Source of the DNA: Branchiibius sp. NY16-3462-2 | Lineage (GTDB): Bacteria; Actinomycetota; Actinomycetes; Actinomycetales; Dermatophilaceae | Reading direction: 5' to 3' | Assembly (NCBI RefSeq): GCF_001594145.1 | Contig: NZ_LVCF01000038.1 | Span: 1 to 64,000, forward strand | DNA: 64,000 bases | In this document: positions 28,502 to 36,546 of the stretch, piece after piece | Layout: every line of letters begins with the position of its first letter | Position numbering within the stretch: position 1 is the stretch's first letter | The notes under the pieces: model-generated | The model's input: the letters and a program-made list of their open reading frames with translations, nothing else | What the model was told of the DNA's origin: nothing | Databases searched by the model: none | Position numbers and translations under genes: made by a program

Positions 28502-29260
28502 TCAGGTCAGGCGGCGCACCACGGACAGTGGCGCGTGTTTGATCACTTCACCGATCGGCACCCACGGCCACGGTGGCACCAGCGCCTTGGCCTTGCGCGC
28601 CTCGATCGCGGCAACCATGGCCCGCACACCGGTCTGCGTGTCGACCATCATCTTCTGCTCCTGCTCGACCTTCTCGTTCATCTCCGAGCGTATGTAACCC
28701 GGGTAGATGGTCGAGACGTCGATGGACAACTCGGGCCGGCCCATGACCTCCGAGCGGATGCCCTCGGCCAGTGCGGCAACGCCGGCCTTGGTGGCTGCGT
28801 AGGTCGTCATGGCGCGTCGCATGCCGCGCAGCGCCGAGACCGAGGAGATCACCACCAGGTGCCCGGTCTTCTGCTCCCGGAACACCTGCATCGCCGCCTC
28901 CATCTGGGCCAGTGCCGCAACGAAGTTGGTCATCGCGGTCTCGCGGTTGGCATCGAACCGGCCGGTGCCGATGGGCGCACCCTTGCCCAGGCCGGCGTTG
29001 ACGATGAACCGGTCGAGGCCGCCGAGCCCGTCGGTGAGTTCGGTGGTGGCGGTGAAGACGTCGTCGTTGTCGGTCACATCCAGAGCCCGCACCAGGATCG
29101 TGCGGTCTGGATGCGCGGCCAGGATCTCCTCGCGCAGTTGCTCCAACCGGTCGGTGCGGCGGGCGGTCAGGCCCAGGTCGTGGCCCTTGGCCGCGAACTG
29201 ACGGGCCATCTCGGCACCCAGCCCGGAACTGGCTCCGGTGATGATCGCGCGAGTCGGCAT
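28502..29260 (-). CDS. Classical short-chain dehydrogenase/reductase
   Basis: 252 residues. The cofactor motif TGASSGLG is at about residues 8-15, NAGLG follows, the active serine is in VVISSVSALRG, and the catalytic YAATK supplies Tyr and Lys. A PWPWVPIGEVIKHAP C-terminal tail resembles SDRs acting on lipids or steroids, but the substrate is unknown. The ATG at 29260 starts the Rossmann strand directly and is preferred to an upstream extension. It is divergent from serA by 68 bp. Confidence 0.88.
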   Translation of the reverse strand: MPTRAIITGASSGLGAEMARQFAAKGHDLGLTARRTDRLEQLREEILAAHPDRTILVRALDVTDNDDVFTATTELTDGLGGLDRFIVNAGLGKGAPIGTGRFDANRETAMTNFVAALAQMEAAMQVFREQKTGHLVVISSVSALRGMRRAMTTYAATKAGVAALAEGIRSEVMGRPELSIDVSTIYPGYIRSEMNEKVEQEQKMMVDTQTGVRAMVAAIEARKAKALVPPWPWVPIGEVIKHAPLSVVRRLT

Positions 29261-29328
29261 AGCTGCACCGTAGTCAGATAGCGGACCTGCGGACCGAAGC
29301 GGCCCGCCCATGCGGGACAATCGCCGAT

Positions 29329-30525
29329 GTGAAAGCGCTGCTGTTGGAGAACGTTCACCCGCTGGCCGAGCACATCCTCAAGGAAGCCGGGTTCGAGGTC
29401 GAGACCCACGCCGGAGCCCTTGACGAGGACGAGTTGATCGAGGCGTTGCAGGGCGTCCAACTGCTGGGGATCCGGTCCAAGACCGAGGTCACCGAGCGGG
29501 TACTGGATAGCGCCCCGGACCTCTACGCGATCGGTGCCTTCTGCATCGGCACCACCCAGATCGCCAAGAAGCACGCCGCCGGCCGCGGGGTCGTCGTCTT
29601 CAACGCACCGTTCTCCAACACCCGCAGCGTCGTGGAGCTGGCGATCGCCGAGATTATCGTGATGGCCCGCCGCCTGACCGAGAAGGACAAGGCCCTGCAC
29701 GAGGGGGTCTGGAACAAGGACGCCACGGGTGCGCACGAGATCCGGGGCCGGGCGCTGGGCATCGTCGGCTACGGCAACATCGGCAGCCAGTTGTCCGTGG
29801 TCGCCGAGATGCTGGGTCTGAAGGTCTACTTCTACGACAGTGACGACAAGCTCGCGCTGGGCAACGCCACCCGGTGCGGCAGCCTGGATGAGTTGTTGGA
29901 GGTCGCCGAGGTCGTAACTCTGCACGTCGATGACCGCAAGGGCAACGCCGGTTTCTTCGGGGCTGAGCAGTTCGCCAAGATGCGTCCGCGCTCGCTCTTC
30001 CTGAACCTGTCGCGCGGTTTCGTCGTCGACTACGACGCGCTGCGGGAAGCGTTGCTGTCCGGGCACATCGCCGGTGCGGCGGTCGACGTCTTTCCCAAGG
30101 AGCCCAAGAAGCGCGGCGATGCCTTCACCTCACCGTTGCAGGGCATCCCCAACGTCGTGCTCACCCCTCACGTGGGCGGCTCGACCGAGGAGGCGCAGGA
30201 GGACATTGGCCGGTTCGTCGCGGGCAAGTTGCGTGACTACATCCAGCGCGGCACCACCACCCTGAACGTCAACCTGCCCGGTCTGTCGCTGCCGCCGCGC
30301 TTCGGTGGCAAGCGGATCCTGCACCTGCACCTGAACGTTCCCGGCGTGCTGGGCAAGGTCAACAGCCTGCTGGCCAAGCACGAGGTCAACATCGAGGGCC
30401 AGGCCCTGAACACCGCCGGTGAGATCGGCTACGGCGTGACCGACGTGGCTGAGCTGCCGCGGGCGGCCGTGGCGGAGTTGCTGGCGATGCCCGAAACCAT
30501 CCGCTTGGCCATCATCGACGGCTGA
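29329..30525 (+). CDS. serA: D-3-phosphoglycerate dehydrogenase
   Basis: 398 residues. It oxidises 3-phosphoglycerate in the first step of serine synthesis. The NAD site GYGNIGSQL is near residue 146, the catalytic Arg is in NLSRGF, and the catalytic His in LTPHVGGSTEEAQ at about 279. A C-terminal ACT domain at about 325-398 gives serine feedback control. Its length and lack of the intervening domain make it the E. coli-like short form, not the long mycobacterial form. GACAAT seven bases ahead of the GTG suggests a leaderless transcript. Its last 97 bp overlap the convergent P450 gene. Confidence 0.95.
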   Translation: MKALLLENVHPLAEHILKEAGFEVETHAGALDEDELIEALQGVQLLGIRSKTEVTERVLDSAPDLYAIGAFCIGTTQIAKKHAAGRGVVVFNAPFSNTRSVVELAIAEIIVMARRLTEKDKALHEGVWNKDATGAHEIRGRALGIVGYGNIGSQLSVVAEMLGLKVYFYDSDDKLALGNATRCGSLDELLEVAEVVTLHVDDRKGNAGFFGAEQFAKMRPRSLFLNLSRGFVVDYDALREALLSGHIAGAAVDVFPKEPKKRGDAFTSPLQGIPNVVLTPHVGGSTEEAQEDIGRFVAGKLRDYIQRGTTTLNVNLPGLSLPPRFGGKRILHLHLNVPGVLGKVNSLLAKHEVNIEGQALNTAGEIGYGVTDVAELPRAAVAELLAMPETIRLAIIDG

Positions 30526-31985
30526 TCAGCCTGGTCCGGTTCCCCGTCCGCGTCCGGCTGGGAGCCGCCACTCGGCGTACGCCGGGTGAGGGCCAACCGG
30601 AAGTCCTCCGGCATCAGGGTGAGCCGCTCCGAGACCTTCAACCGGTACTGCGGATCGGCACTGAACTCGTAGCGGTGCAGCAGGCGGGCGAGCACGAGCA
30701 CGGCTTCGTGCAACGCGAACTGCCTTCCGATGCAGGCACGCTCGCCGGTGCCAAAGGGGAAGTAGGTGTGCGCCGGCCGCGACCTGACCTGCTCCGGCGT
30801 GAAGCGGTCGGGGTCGAACCGCGACGGCTGCGGCCAGATATCGGGGTCCCGATGGATCGCGGCGGCCAACACCATGCACTGGTCCTGGGTCGTCATCGGC
30901 CACTGCCCGGCCAGCATCGTGTCCTCGCGGGCACCGCGCACGAAACCGGGTGCCGTCGGCCACAACCGCAGTGACTCGTCCAGGACGCGGCGGATGTAGC
31001 GGAACTTGGCGATCTGTTCGAAGGTCGGCTCCGCGTCGGGGTCCGCCCCGAGGATCTGGTCGGTCTCGGCCTGTGCCCAGGCCCGCACGTCGGGGTTGGT
31101 CGCCAGGTAGTAGAGCGTGAATGACAAGGCGCCAGAGGTGGTTTCGTGACCTGCGATCAGGAAGGTCAGGATCTGGTGACGCACGTTGCGTAGGTCGAGT
31201 TTCTCCCCGCTGGCCTCGTGCTCCGCGTTCAGCATCAGTCCGAGGAGGTCCTTCTCCGAGCGGTCCCCGGAGGCGACGCGGGCGGCGATGATCTCATCGA
31301 GCACGGTGTCCAGATACTCCCGGTTGCGGTCGAGCGTCTCCTGGTTGCGGCGTAGGAGGAATTTCGCCAGGGGAGCGCTGGTCAGGAATCCGCGGCGCTG
31401 GGCCGCGGCCAGCGCGTCCACCATGGAGGTCACGAACGGGTGCACCTGCTCACTGGTGAACGACCCGAAGTCGGTGCTGAACGACGTACGACCGATTGTC
31501 TCCAGCGTCATCTTGGTCAGCCACGGCGAGACATCGACCGGGCCATCGATGGTGTCCCAGGTGTCGGTGAGTTCACGGCAGACCTCCAACATCGTGCCGT
31601 GGTAGGTCTGCATGGCCGGCCGGGTGAACGCCGGGCGCAGGAGGTCATGGGCCAGTTGCCAGTTGGGTTCGTCATTGAAGGCGGTGAACAAGCCGTCACC
31701 GGCCAACTGCCGCAACGTGATCAGACCGGGGGCGAGCCGTTTCTCGAAGCGGGACTCATCGCACAGTTCCGCACCGACCAGACCGCTGCGGACCAGCACC
31801 AGTTTGGTGTTGAAGAGCTTGATCTCGACGATCGGATCGGTGAAGTCGGCGAGAACCTCGACCGCCCGTTGCACCGGGCGGCCGCGGTGTCGGCGGATCA
31901 TCGTGCCGAAGTCGCCGATCACCGGCCGACGGTGCGGCGGATGCGGAAAGTCGACCCGCTCGAAGTTCATCGGTCGTGTGCTCAC
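30429..31985 (-). CDS. Cytochrome P450 resembling the CYP102 (P450 BM3) heme domain, without reductase
   Basis: 518 residues. The I-helix AGHETT is at 278-283, ExxR at 337-340 (ESLR) and the heme-ligand Cys418 is in FPFGTGERACIG. CDESRFEK (75-82), AGDGLFTAF (95-103), ACIGRQFALHEAVLVL and SERLTLMPEDF closely match P450 BM3, a fatty acid hydroxylase. BM3 continues into FMN/FAD reductase domains. Here the protein stops after about 48 low-complexity residues (471-518) encoded mostly antisense to the end of serA. A separate redox partner is therefore needed. Fatty acid as substrate is inference. Confidence 0.9.
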   Translation of the reverse strand: MSTRPMNFERVDFPHPPHRRPVIGDFGTMIRRHRGRPVQRAVEVLADFTDPIVEIKLFNTKLVLVRSGLVGAELCDESRFEKRLAPGLITLRQLAGDGLFTAFNDEPNWQLAHDLLRPAFTRPAMQTYHGTMLEVCRELTDTWDTIDGPVDVSPWLTKMTLETIGRTSFSTDFGSFTSEQVHPFVTSMVDALAAAQRRGFLTSAPLAKFLLRRNQETLDRNREYLDTVLDEIIAARVASGDRSEKDLLGLMLNAEHEASGEKLDLRNVRHQILTFLIAGHETTSGALSFTLYYLATNPDVRAWAQAETDQILGADPDAEPTFEQIAKFRYIRRVLDESLRLWPTAPGFVRGAREDTMLAGQWPMTTQDQCMVLAAAIHRDPDIWPQPSRFDPDRFTPEQVRSRPAHTYFPFGTGERACIGRQFALHEAVLVLARLLHRYEFSADPQYRLKVSERLTLMPEDFRLALTRRTPSGGSQPDADGEPDQADQPSMMAKRMVSGIASNSATAARGSSATSVTP

Positions 31986-32086
31986 GTCCTGGCTCCCGGA
32001 AGTCTGGTTTACGACAGGTGTAGTGGAGTGTAACCCCAGTCACATCGCCTGCGGCTGGGGTGCCGACGGTGCCGCATACTGAGCGC

Positions 32087-32611
32087 GTGAAGGTGTTCTT
32101 CTTCCTGGCCCTCGTGCTCATCGTCGGTTTCGGCTGGTATTTCGTCAAAGGCAAGGTCACGCGCACCCATGAGCAGGTGCGCGACCGGGCGCTGGAGGGC
32201 GGTTTCGGCCGGGCGATGACCGCCGGGCCGGCGACCAAGCACCTGGACATGATGGGCCGCACCCTGACGTTGGCAGCCGAGCCGGAGCGCACCGGCAACC
32301 TGATCGCGAGTACGGCGATGGCGGACGCCCGCGTGACCGACGTACGTCCAGCGGACAAGGCTCTGGTCATTGAGATCGACGGGTCCTATCCGGTGGTGCG
32401 GGCGCACCTGCTGCCCGATCGCACGGTGGTGGGCGTGGAGTCGTTCAACTGGGAGATGGGCTTTCCGCAAGGCGGGCAGGTCTGGGACCGGCTCGCCACA
32501 GCGATCACCAATACCGCTGCGCATCAAGGCATTACGGTGGCCGAAGGGGCCAGGGAGTTTGTCAAGGACGATGCCGTACTGGACCGCGAGGTCTGGGCGG
32601 TCAAGAGCTGA
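32087..32611 (+). CDS. Membrane-anchored protein of unknown function
   Basis: 174 residues. It opens with a single hydrophobic helix (VFFFLALVLIVGFGWYFV, about residues 3-20), then a basic KGKVTR stop and a soluble alpha/beta-looking domain without a recognised motif. The N-terminus could be a signal anchor with the domain outside. The GTG at 32087 is chosen because CATACT lies six bases ahead, a leaderless promoter arrangement, and because it begins just before the helix. It is followed by the DUF445 gene after seven bases, so the two probably share a transcript. Confidence 0.7.
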   Translation: MKVFFFLALVLIVGFGWYFVKGKVTRTHEQVRDRALEGGFGRAMTAGPATKHLDMMGRTLTLAAEPERTGNLIASTAMADARVTDVRPADKALVIEIDGSYPVVRAHLLPDRTVVGVESFNWEMGFPQGGQVWDRLATAITNTAAHQGITVAEGAREFVKDDAVLDREVWAVKS

Positions 32612-32618
32612 GGAAGCA

Positions 32619-33905
32619 ATGAGCACGACTGACACGGCACCACCTCGCAGCGCACCGTCCGGCCCGATGCTGGACTCGGCGGGGGACGCGCGACGGCGTG
32701 CGGGGCTGCGCCGGATGCGCCTGGTGGCGACGGGTCTGCTGGTTCTTGCCGCCATCATCTTCGTAGCGACCCACGGGCACGGCGGCGTCTGGGGTTACGT
32801 CAACGCCGCCTCCGAAGCGGCGATGGTCGGTGCCGTGGCCGACTGGTTCGCCGTCACCGCACTCTTCCGCCATCCGCTCGGACTACCCATCCCGCACACC
32901 GCGATCATCCCCGAGCGCAAGGACTCCATCGGGGAGAACCTCGAGGAGTTCGTGACCGAGAACTTCCTGACCGCCGACAACGTGCAAGAGCGTCTGGCCG
33001 GGGCGCAGGTGGCCCGCCGGATCGGGGAGTGGCTCGCCGACCCGGCCAACGCCCGGCGGGTAGTCGACCAGTCCGCGCCGGCGCTCGCCCGTGCGGTGGG
33101 CGACATCAAGGATGAGGACGTCAAGGGTCTGCTCGATCGGGTGCTGTTGCCCCGGATCGCCCGCGAGCCGGTCTCCGAACTGCTGGGCACGCTGCTGGAG
33201 GGCATCGTCGACGACGGATCGCACCATGGTCTGGTCGATCTGACCGCGCGGGAACTGCACGCCTGGGTCCGCGACAACCGCAACAGCGTGACCTCGATCA
33301 TCTCCGAGCGGGCTCCGTCGTGGACACCGCGGTGGCTGGACGACACGGTCTCCACGCGGTTGCACACCGAGATCGTGAAGTGGCTGGAGGACATCCGCGA
33401 CAACCCGAATCATCCGGTCCGCGGCGCCCTGGACAACGTGCTGCGGCAACTGGCCGACCAGTTGCAGCATGACCCGGACACCATGCAGCAGACCGAGGCC
33501 CTCAAGGTCCGACTGCTGTCGCACCCGAACGTCTCCACGTCGCTGCTGTCGTTGTGGAAATCGGGCCAGAGTGTTCTCGTGGAGGCGCTCAACGACCCCG
33601 ACGGCGACCTGCGCGCCCGGTTGGCGCGGTTGATCAGTGACACCGGCCAGCGGCTGGTGACCGATCCGGAGCTGCAGGCCACGGTGGACCGCCGCATCAG
33701 TGAGGTGGCCGGTCACCTGGTCTCGACGTACGGGCGCGAGTTGTCCAGTGTCATCTCCCAGACGATCGAGCGCTGGGACGGCAAGGAGGCCTCCGACCGG
33801 ATCGAGTTGCACGTCGGACGCGACCTGCAGTTCATCCGGATCAACGGCACCGTGGTGGGTGGCCTGGTGGGCCTGCTGATCTACACGGTGTCGCAGTTCC
33901 TCTAA
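32619..33905 (+). CDS. DUF445 family membrane-associated protein
   Basis: 428 residues. An N-terminal membrane helix (about 36-52, LVATGLLVLAAIIFVAT) is followed by the DUF445 signature EAAMVGAVADWFAVTALFRHPLGLPIPHTAIIP, read here as ADWFAVTALFRHPLG. Long amphipathic helices come next and a hydrophobic C-terminal segment (GTVVGGLVGLLIYTVSQFL). Function of the family is unknown, and a role at the membrane or in surface structures has been suggested for Bacillus homologues. AGGAAG precedes the ATG at 32619. A perfect inverted repeat begins at its stop codon. Confidence 0.88.
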   Translation: MSTTDTAPPRSAPSGPMLDSAGDARRRAGLRRMRLVATGLLVLAAIIFVATHGHGGVWGYVNAASEAAMVGAVADWFAVTALFRHPLGLPIPHTAIIPERKDSIGENLEEFVTENFLTADNVQERLAGAQVARRIGEWLADPANARRVVDQSAPALARAVGDIKDEDVKGLLDRVLLPRIAREPVSELLGTLLEGIVDDGSHHGLVDLTARELHAWVRDNRNSVTSIISERAPSWTPRWLDDTVSTRLHTEIVKWLEDIRDNPNHPVRGALDNVLRQLADQLQHDPDTMQQTEALKVRLLSHPNVSTSLLSLWKSGQSVLVEALNDPDGDLRARLARLISDTGQRLVTDPELQATVDRRISEVAGHLVSTYGRELSSVISQTIERWDGKEASDRIELHVGRDLQFIRINGTVVGGLVGLLIYTVSQFL

Positions 33906-33924
33906 CCGTTATAAGAGACGGTTA
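33903..33924. repeat. Perfect 7-bp inverted repeat at the DUF445 stop, upstream of metY
   Basis: TAACCGT and ACGGTTA flank an eight-base loop, TATAAGAG. It lacks a T run, and TTATACATT follows, so it may be an operator overlapping the metY promoter or a weak transcription end. The direct repeat of GTTATA within it is also notable. Confidence 0.45.
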
Positions 33925-33956
33925 TACATTTCCAAGGGTTGGGTGTAGTTTCGCCG

Positions 33957-34096
33957 CAGGTCATGAGCGCCAGCGACAAGCCCCGGCTTGCTGGCCGGCA
34001 ACCCTCCTCCGCGGTGGGGTGCCCCGGGTGAGGACCTGGCCTGATCGCCCGTACGTCGGGTGACCAGGCAAGCGCGGACGACCCGTGAGCGTCCGC
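33957..34096 (+). promoter_or_regulatory. SAM-IV-type S-adenosylmethionine riboswitch controlling metY
   Basis: The conserved aptamer core is present: CCAGCGACAAGCCCCGGC, CTGGCCGGCAACCCTCC and a GGTGGGGTGCCCCGGGTGA block. P1 is CAGGTC at 33957-33962 with GACCTG at 34033-34038. The layout, with additional 3' helices before CAAGCGC, fits SAM-IV rather than SAM-I. A 7-bp hairpin (GCGGACG at 34074, CGTCCGC at 34090) follows without a T run, suggesting control of translation or a Rho-type exit. metY begins 35 bp further on. A 25-base block is identical to the metX riboswitch. Confidence 0.92.
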
Positions 34097-34131
34097 ACCA
34101 GTCAGATATCGGACACCCGGAAAGGTTCGTC

Positions 34132-35451
34132 ATGAGCGACACCCCCAACTGGTCCTTCGAGACCCGCCAGATCCACGCCGGTCAGAGCGTCGAGCCGACG
34201 ACGCAGTCGCGTGCGTTGCCGATCTACCAGACCACTTCCTACGTCTTCAACGACACGACCCAGGCGGCGAACCTGTTCGGCCTGAGCGAGTTCGGCAACA
34301 TCTACACCCGGTTGATGAACCCGACCAACGACGTCGTCGAGCAGCGGATCGCCAGCCTGGAGGGCGGCGTCGGCGCTTTGCTGACCGCCTCCGGACAGGC
34401 CGCCGAGACCCTGGCCATCCTGAACATCGCCGAGGCCGGTGACCACATCGTCTCCAGCCCGGCGCTGTATGGCGGCACGTTCAACCTGCTCAAGTACACG
34501 CTGAAGAAGCTGGGCATCGAGACGACCTTCGTGGAGGACGCCAGCGACATCGAGCAGTGGCGCGCGGCGATCCGTCCGAACACCAAGCTGTTCTACGGGG
34601 AGACCATCGCCAACCCCAAGCAGGAGATCCTCGACATCGAGGCAATCGCCGCGGTGGCGCACGAAGCCGGGATCCCGCTGGTCGTCGACAACACGGTCGC
34701 CACGCCGTACGTGCTGCGCCCGATCGAGTACGGCGCCGACATCGTCGTGCACTCGGCCACCAAATACCTTGGCGGACATGGCACGTCGATCGCCGGCGTG
34801 ATCGTGGACAGCGGCAACTTCGACTTCGGCAAGGACCCGGAGAAGTTCCCGAACTACAACACGCCCGAGGAGAGCTACCACGGTCTGGTCTACGCCCGTG
34901 ACCTCGGCGTCGGCAGCCCGCTGGGCGCCAACCTGGCCTTCATCCTCAAGGCGCGCGTGCAGTTGCAGCGTGACATCGGTGCCCCGCTGGCGCCGTTCAA
35001 CGCATTCCTGATCGCCCAGGGCATCGAGACTCTCAGCCTGCGGGTCGAGCGGCATCTTGAGAACGCGCGCAAGGTCGCCGAGTGGCTGCAGACCCAGGAG
35101 CAGGTCAAGGAGGTCCTGTGGGCCTCGCTGCCGGGCAGCCCGTACCACGACCTGGCGCAGAAATACACGCCGCTGGGCTCGGGTGCGGTGCTGTCCTTCG
35201 AGATCGAGGGCGGGGTCGACGCTGGCAAGAAGTTCGTGGACTCCCTCGAACTGTTCTCGCTGGTCGCCAACATCGGCGACGTGCGGTCGCTGGCCATCCA
35301 CCCGGCGTCCACGACGCACAGCCAGGGCAGCGACGAGGACCGTCTCGCCGCGGGTGTGACGCCGGGTCTGGTGCGACTGGCGGTCGGCCTGGAGCACATC
35401 GACGACATCATCGCCGACCTGGACCAGGGCTTCCGGGCCGCGAAGGTCTGA
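34132..35451 (+). CDS. metY: O-acetylhomoserine aminocarboxypropyltransferase (sulfhydrylase)
   Basis: 439 residues. It adds sulfide to O-acetylhomoserine to give homocysteine for methionine. The PLP lysine is Lys211 in SATKYLGGHG. TRQIHAGQSVEPTTQSRALPI and IYTRLMNPTNDVVEQRIA are typical of the Met17/MetY branch of Cys/Met metabolism enzymes, which are longer than cystathionine synthases. The ATG at 34132 follows GGAAAGG and lies downstream of the riboswitch, excluding the in-frame codon within the aptamer. Its substrate is made by metX, which is also riboswitch-controlled, 18 kb to the right. Confidence 0.95.
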   Translation: MSDTPNWSFETRQIHAGQSVEPTTQSRALPIYQTTSYVFNDTTQAANLFGLSEFGNIYTRLMNPTNDVVEQRIASLEGGVGALLTASGQAAETLAILNIAEAGDHIVSSPALYGGTFNLLKYTLKKLGIETTFVEDASDIEQWRAAIRPNTKLFYGETIANPKQEILDIEAIAAVAHEAGIPLVVDNTVATPYVLRPIEYGADIVVHSATKYLGGHGTSIAGVIVDSGNFDFGKDPEKFPNYNTPEESYHGLVYARDLGVGSPLGANLAFILKARVQLQRDIGAPLAPFNAFLIAQGIETLSLRVERHLENARKVAEWLQTQEQVKEVLWASLPGSPYHDLAQKYTPLGSGAVLSFEIEGGVDAGKKFVDSLELFSLVANIGDVRSLAIHPASTTHSQGSDEDRLAAGVTPGLVRLAVGLEHIDDIIADLDQGFRAAKV

Positions 35452-35463
35452 ACGAGTCGACGA

Positions 35464-35500
35464 CGCGGCACCCCGGCTCCCGGCCGGGTGCCGCGTTGTC
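35464..35500 (+). terminator. Terminator hairpin after metY
   Basis: CGCGGCACCC and GGGTGCCGCG form a perfect 10-bp stem around a CGGCTCCCGGCC core, 12 bp after the stop. The T run is weak (TTGTC), so efficiency is uncertain. Confidence 0.6.
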
Positions 35501-35524
35501 GTACCCGTGCGGTAGGACGGACCC

Positions 35525-36376
35525 ATGAAGTACGGCGTGGTGGTGCCTTACGCGACCGAGCTCGAGTTCGTCGACGCGGCGGTGCTGGCCGAGCAGCACG
35601 GCTGGGACGCGGTCTTCGGCTGGGAGGCCGTCTACGGGATCGATCCGTGGGTGCAATTCGCCGCGGCGGCGATGGTCACCACACGGATCAGGTTCGGCAC
35701 GCTGCTGACGCCCGCGTCGCGGCACCGGCCGTGGGATCTGGCGTCCAAGGTCGGATCGGTCGATCGCATCTCGGGCGGGCGGACGACGCTTGCGGTGGGT
35801 CTGGGTGCACTGCACGACGGCTGGTTGGCGTACGAGGAGGACGAGGGTCGGTCGGCCAGGGCCCGGAAGCTCGATGAAGTTCTCGCCGTCTATGCCGGAC
35901 TCCTTACGGACGCAGCAGCTTTCAGCTTTTCGGGCGAGTACCTCCAGGCCCGGCCGAACTCGTTCAATCTGCCGCCAGCGACTCCCCAGCGGCCGCACCC
36001 TCCGGTGTGGGTGGTCGCGGCGCCGACCCCGGGCGGCGGACGGCAGCGATCGTTGGAACGCGCTGCTCGCTGGCAGGGGGCGATACCGGCGATCCCGCAC
36101 GCCGAGGGCGAACCGAAGCGGGTCACGGCCTTCGCCGACGTGGTGAGCGATCTGCGTGCGTTGCGGCTGGACGCCGGGCTGCCGTGGGAGGGCTACGACG
36201 TTGTCCTCGAAGCCGATTCATGGGGCTCGTTCACGGCGTTGGAGCCGGCTGATCAGCAGGCGTGGGCCGATGCGGGCGCGACCTGGTGGATCGAGAGCTG
36301 GTGGGACCTGCCGGAAGGGCCGGACGGTTTGCAGGAGGTCCGGCGCCGGATCGCCTGCGGTCCACCGCCTGCCTGA
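35525..36376 (+). CDS. LLM-class (luciferase-like) flavin-dependent monooxygenase
   Basis: 283 residues. MKYGVVVPYATELEFVDAAVLAEQHGWDAVFG is the N-terminal barrel strand and helix of the bacterial-luciferase fold, read here in the first 30 residues, and RIRFGTLLTPASRHRPWDLASKVGSVDRISGGR is the conserved central block. Members use FMN or coenzyme F420; which one cannot be told here. TAGGAC six bases ahead of the ATG suggests a leaderless transcript. A terminator follows 22 bp downstream. The substrate is unknown. Confidence 0.85.
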   Translation: MKYGVVVPYATELEFVDAAVLAEQHGWDAVFGWEAVYGIDPWVQFAAAAMVTTRIRFGTLLTPASRHRPWDLASKVGSVDRISGGRTTLAVGLGALHDGWLAYEEDEGRSARARKLDEVLAVYAGLLTDAAAFSFSGEYLQARPNSFNLPPATPQRPHPPVWVVAAPTPGGGRQRSLERAARWQGAIPAIPHAEGEPKRVTAFADVVSDLRALRLDAGLPWEGYDVVLEADSWGSFTALEPADQQAWADAGATWWIESWWDLPEGPDGLQEVRRRIACGPPPA

Positions 36377-36398
36377 CCCGGCGTTAAATCAGTGGCAA

Positions 36399-36429
36399 CC
36401 CCCGCCGTGACTCTGGCACGGTGGGTTTT
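36399..36429 (+). terminator. Rho-independent terminator after the LLM gene
   Basis: CCCGCCGTG pairs with CACGGTGGG (one G-T wobble) around a seven-base loop, followed by TTTTG. It argues that a GTG at 36392 is not the start of the downstream kinase. Confidence 0.8.
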
Positions 36430-36462
36430 GTCGTATCCGGTCGCAGATGAGGAGGTCCAGCC

Positions 36463-36546
36463 ATGGCTGTCCGTCGGCTTGCCCGCCACCCCTTCTTCTG
36501 TGATCGGAATACCCTTGAATCGCAACGAATCCCAGCCCGCCGCTGA
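36463..36546 (+). CDS. Possible 27-residue upstream peptide overlapping the RIO kinase start
   Basis: ATG at 36463 has the best ribosome-binding site in the area, GAGGAGG seven bases ahead, yet its frame ends at TGA 36544-36546, inside the beginning of the kinase frame. The peptide MAVRRLARHPFFCDRNTLES (first 20 residues) matches nothing recognised. It could couple translation to the kinase, or mark a frameshift near the kinase start. Confidence 0.35.
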   Translation: MAVRRLARHPFFCDRNTLESQRIPARR

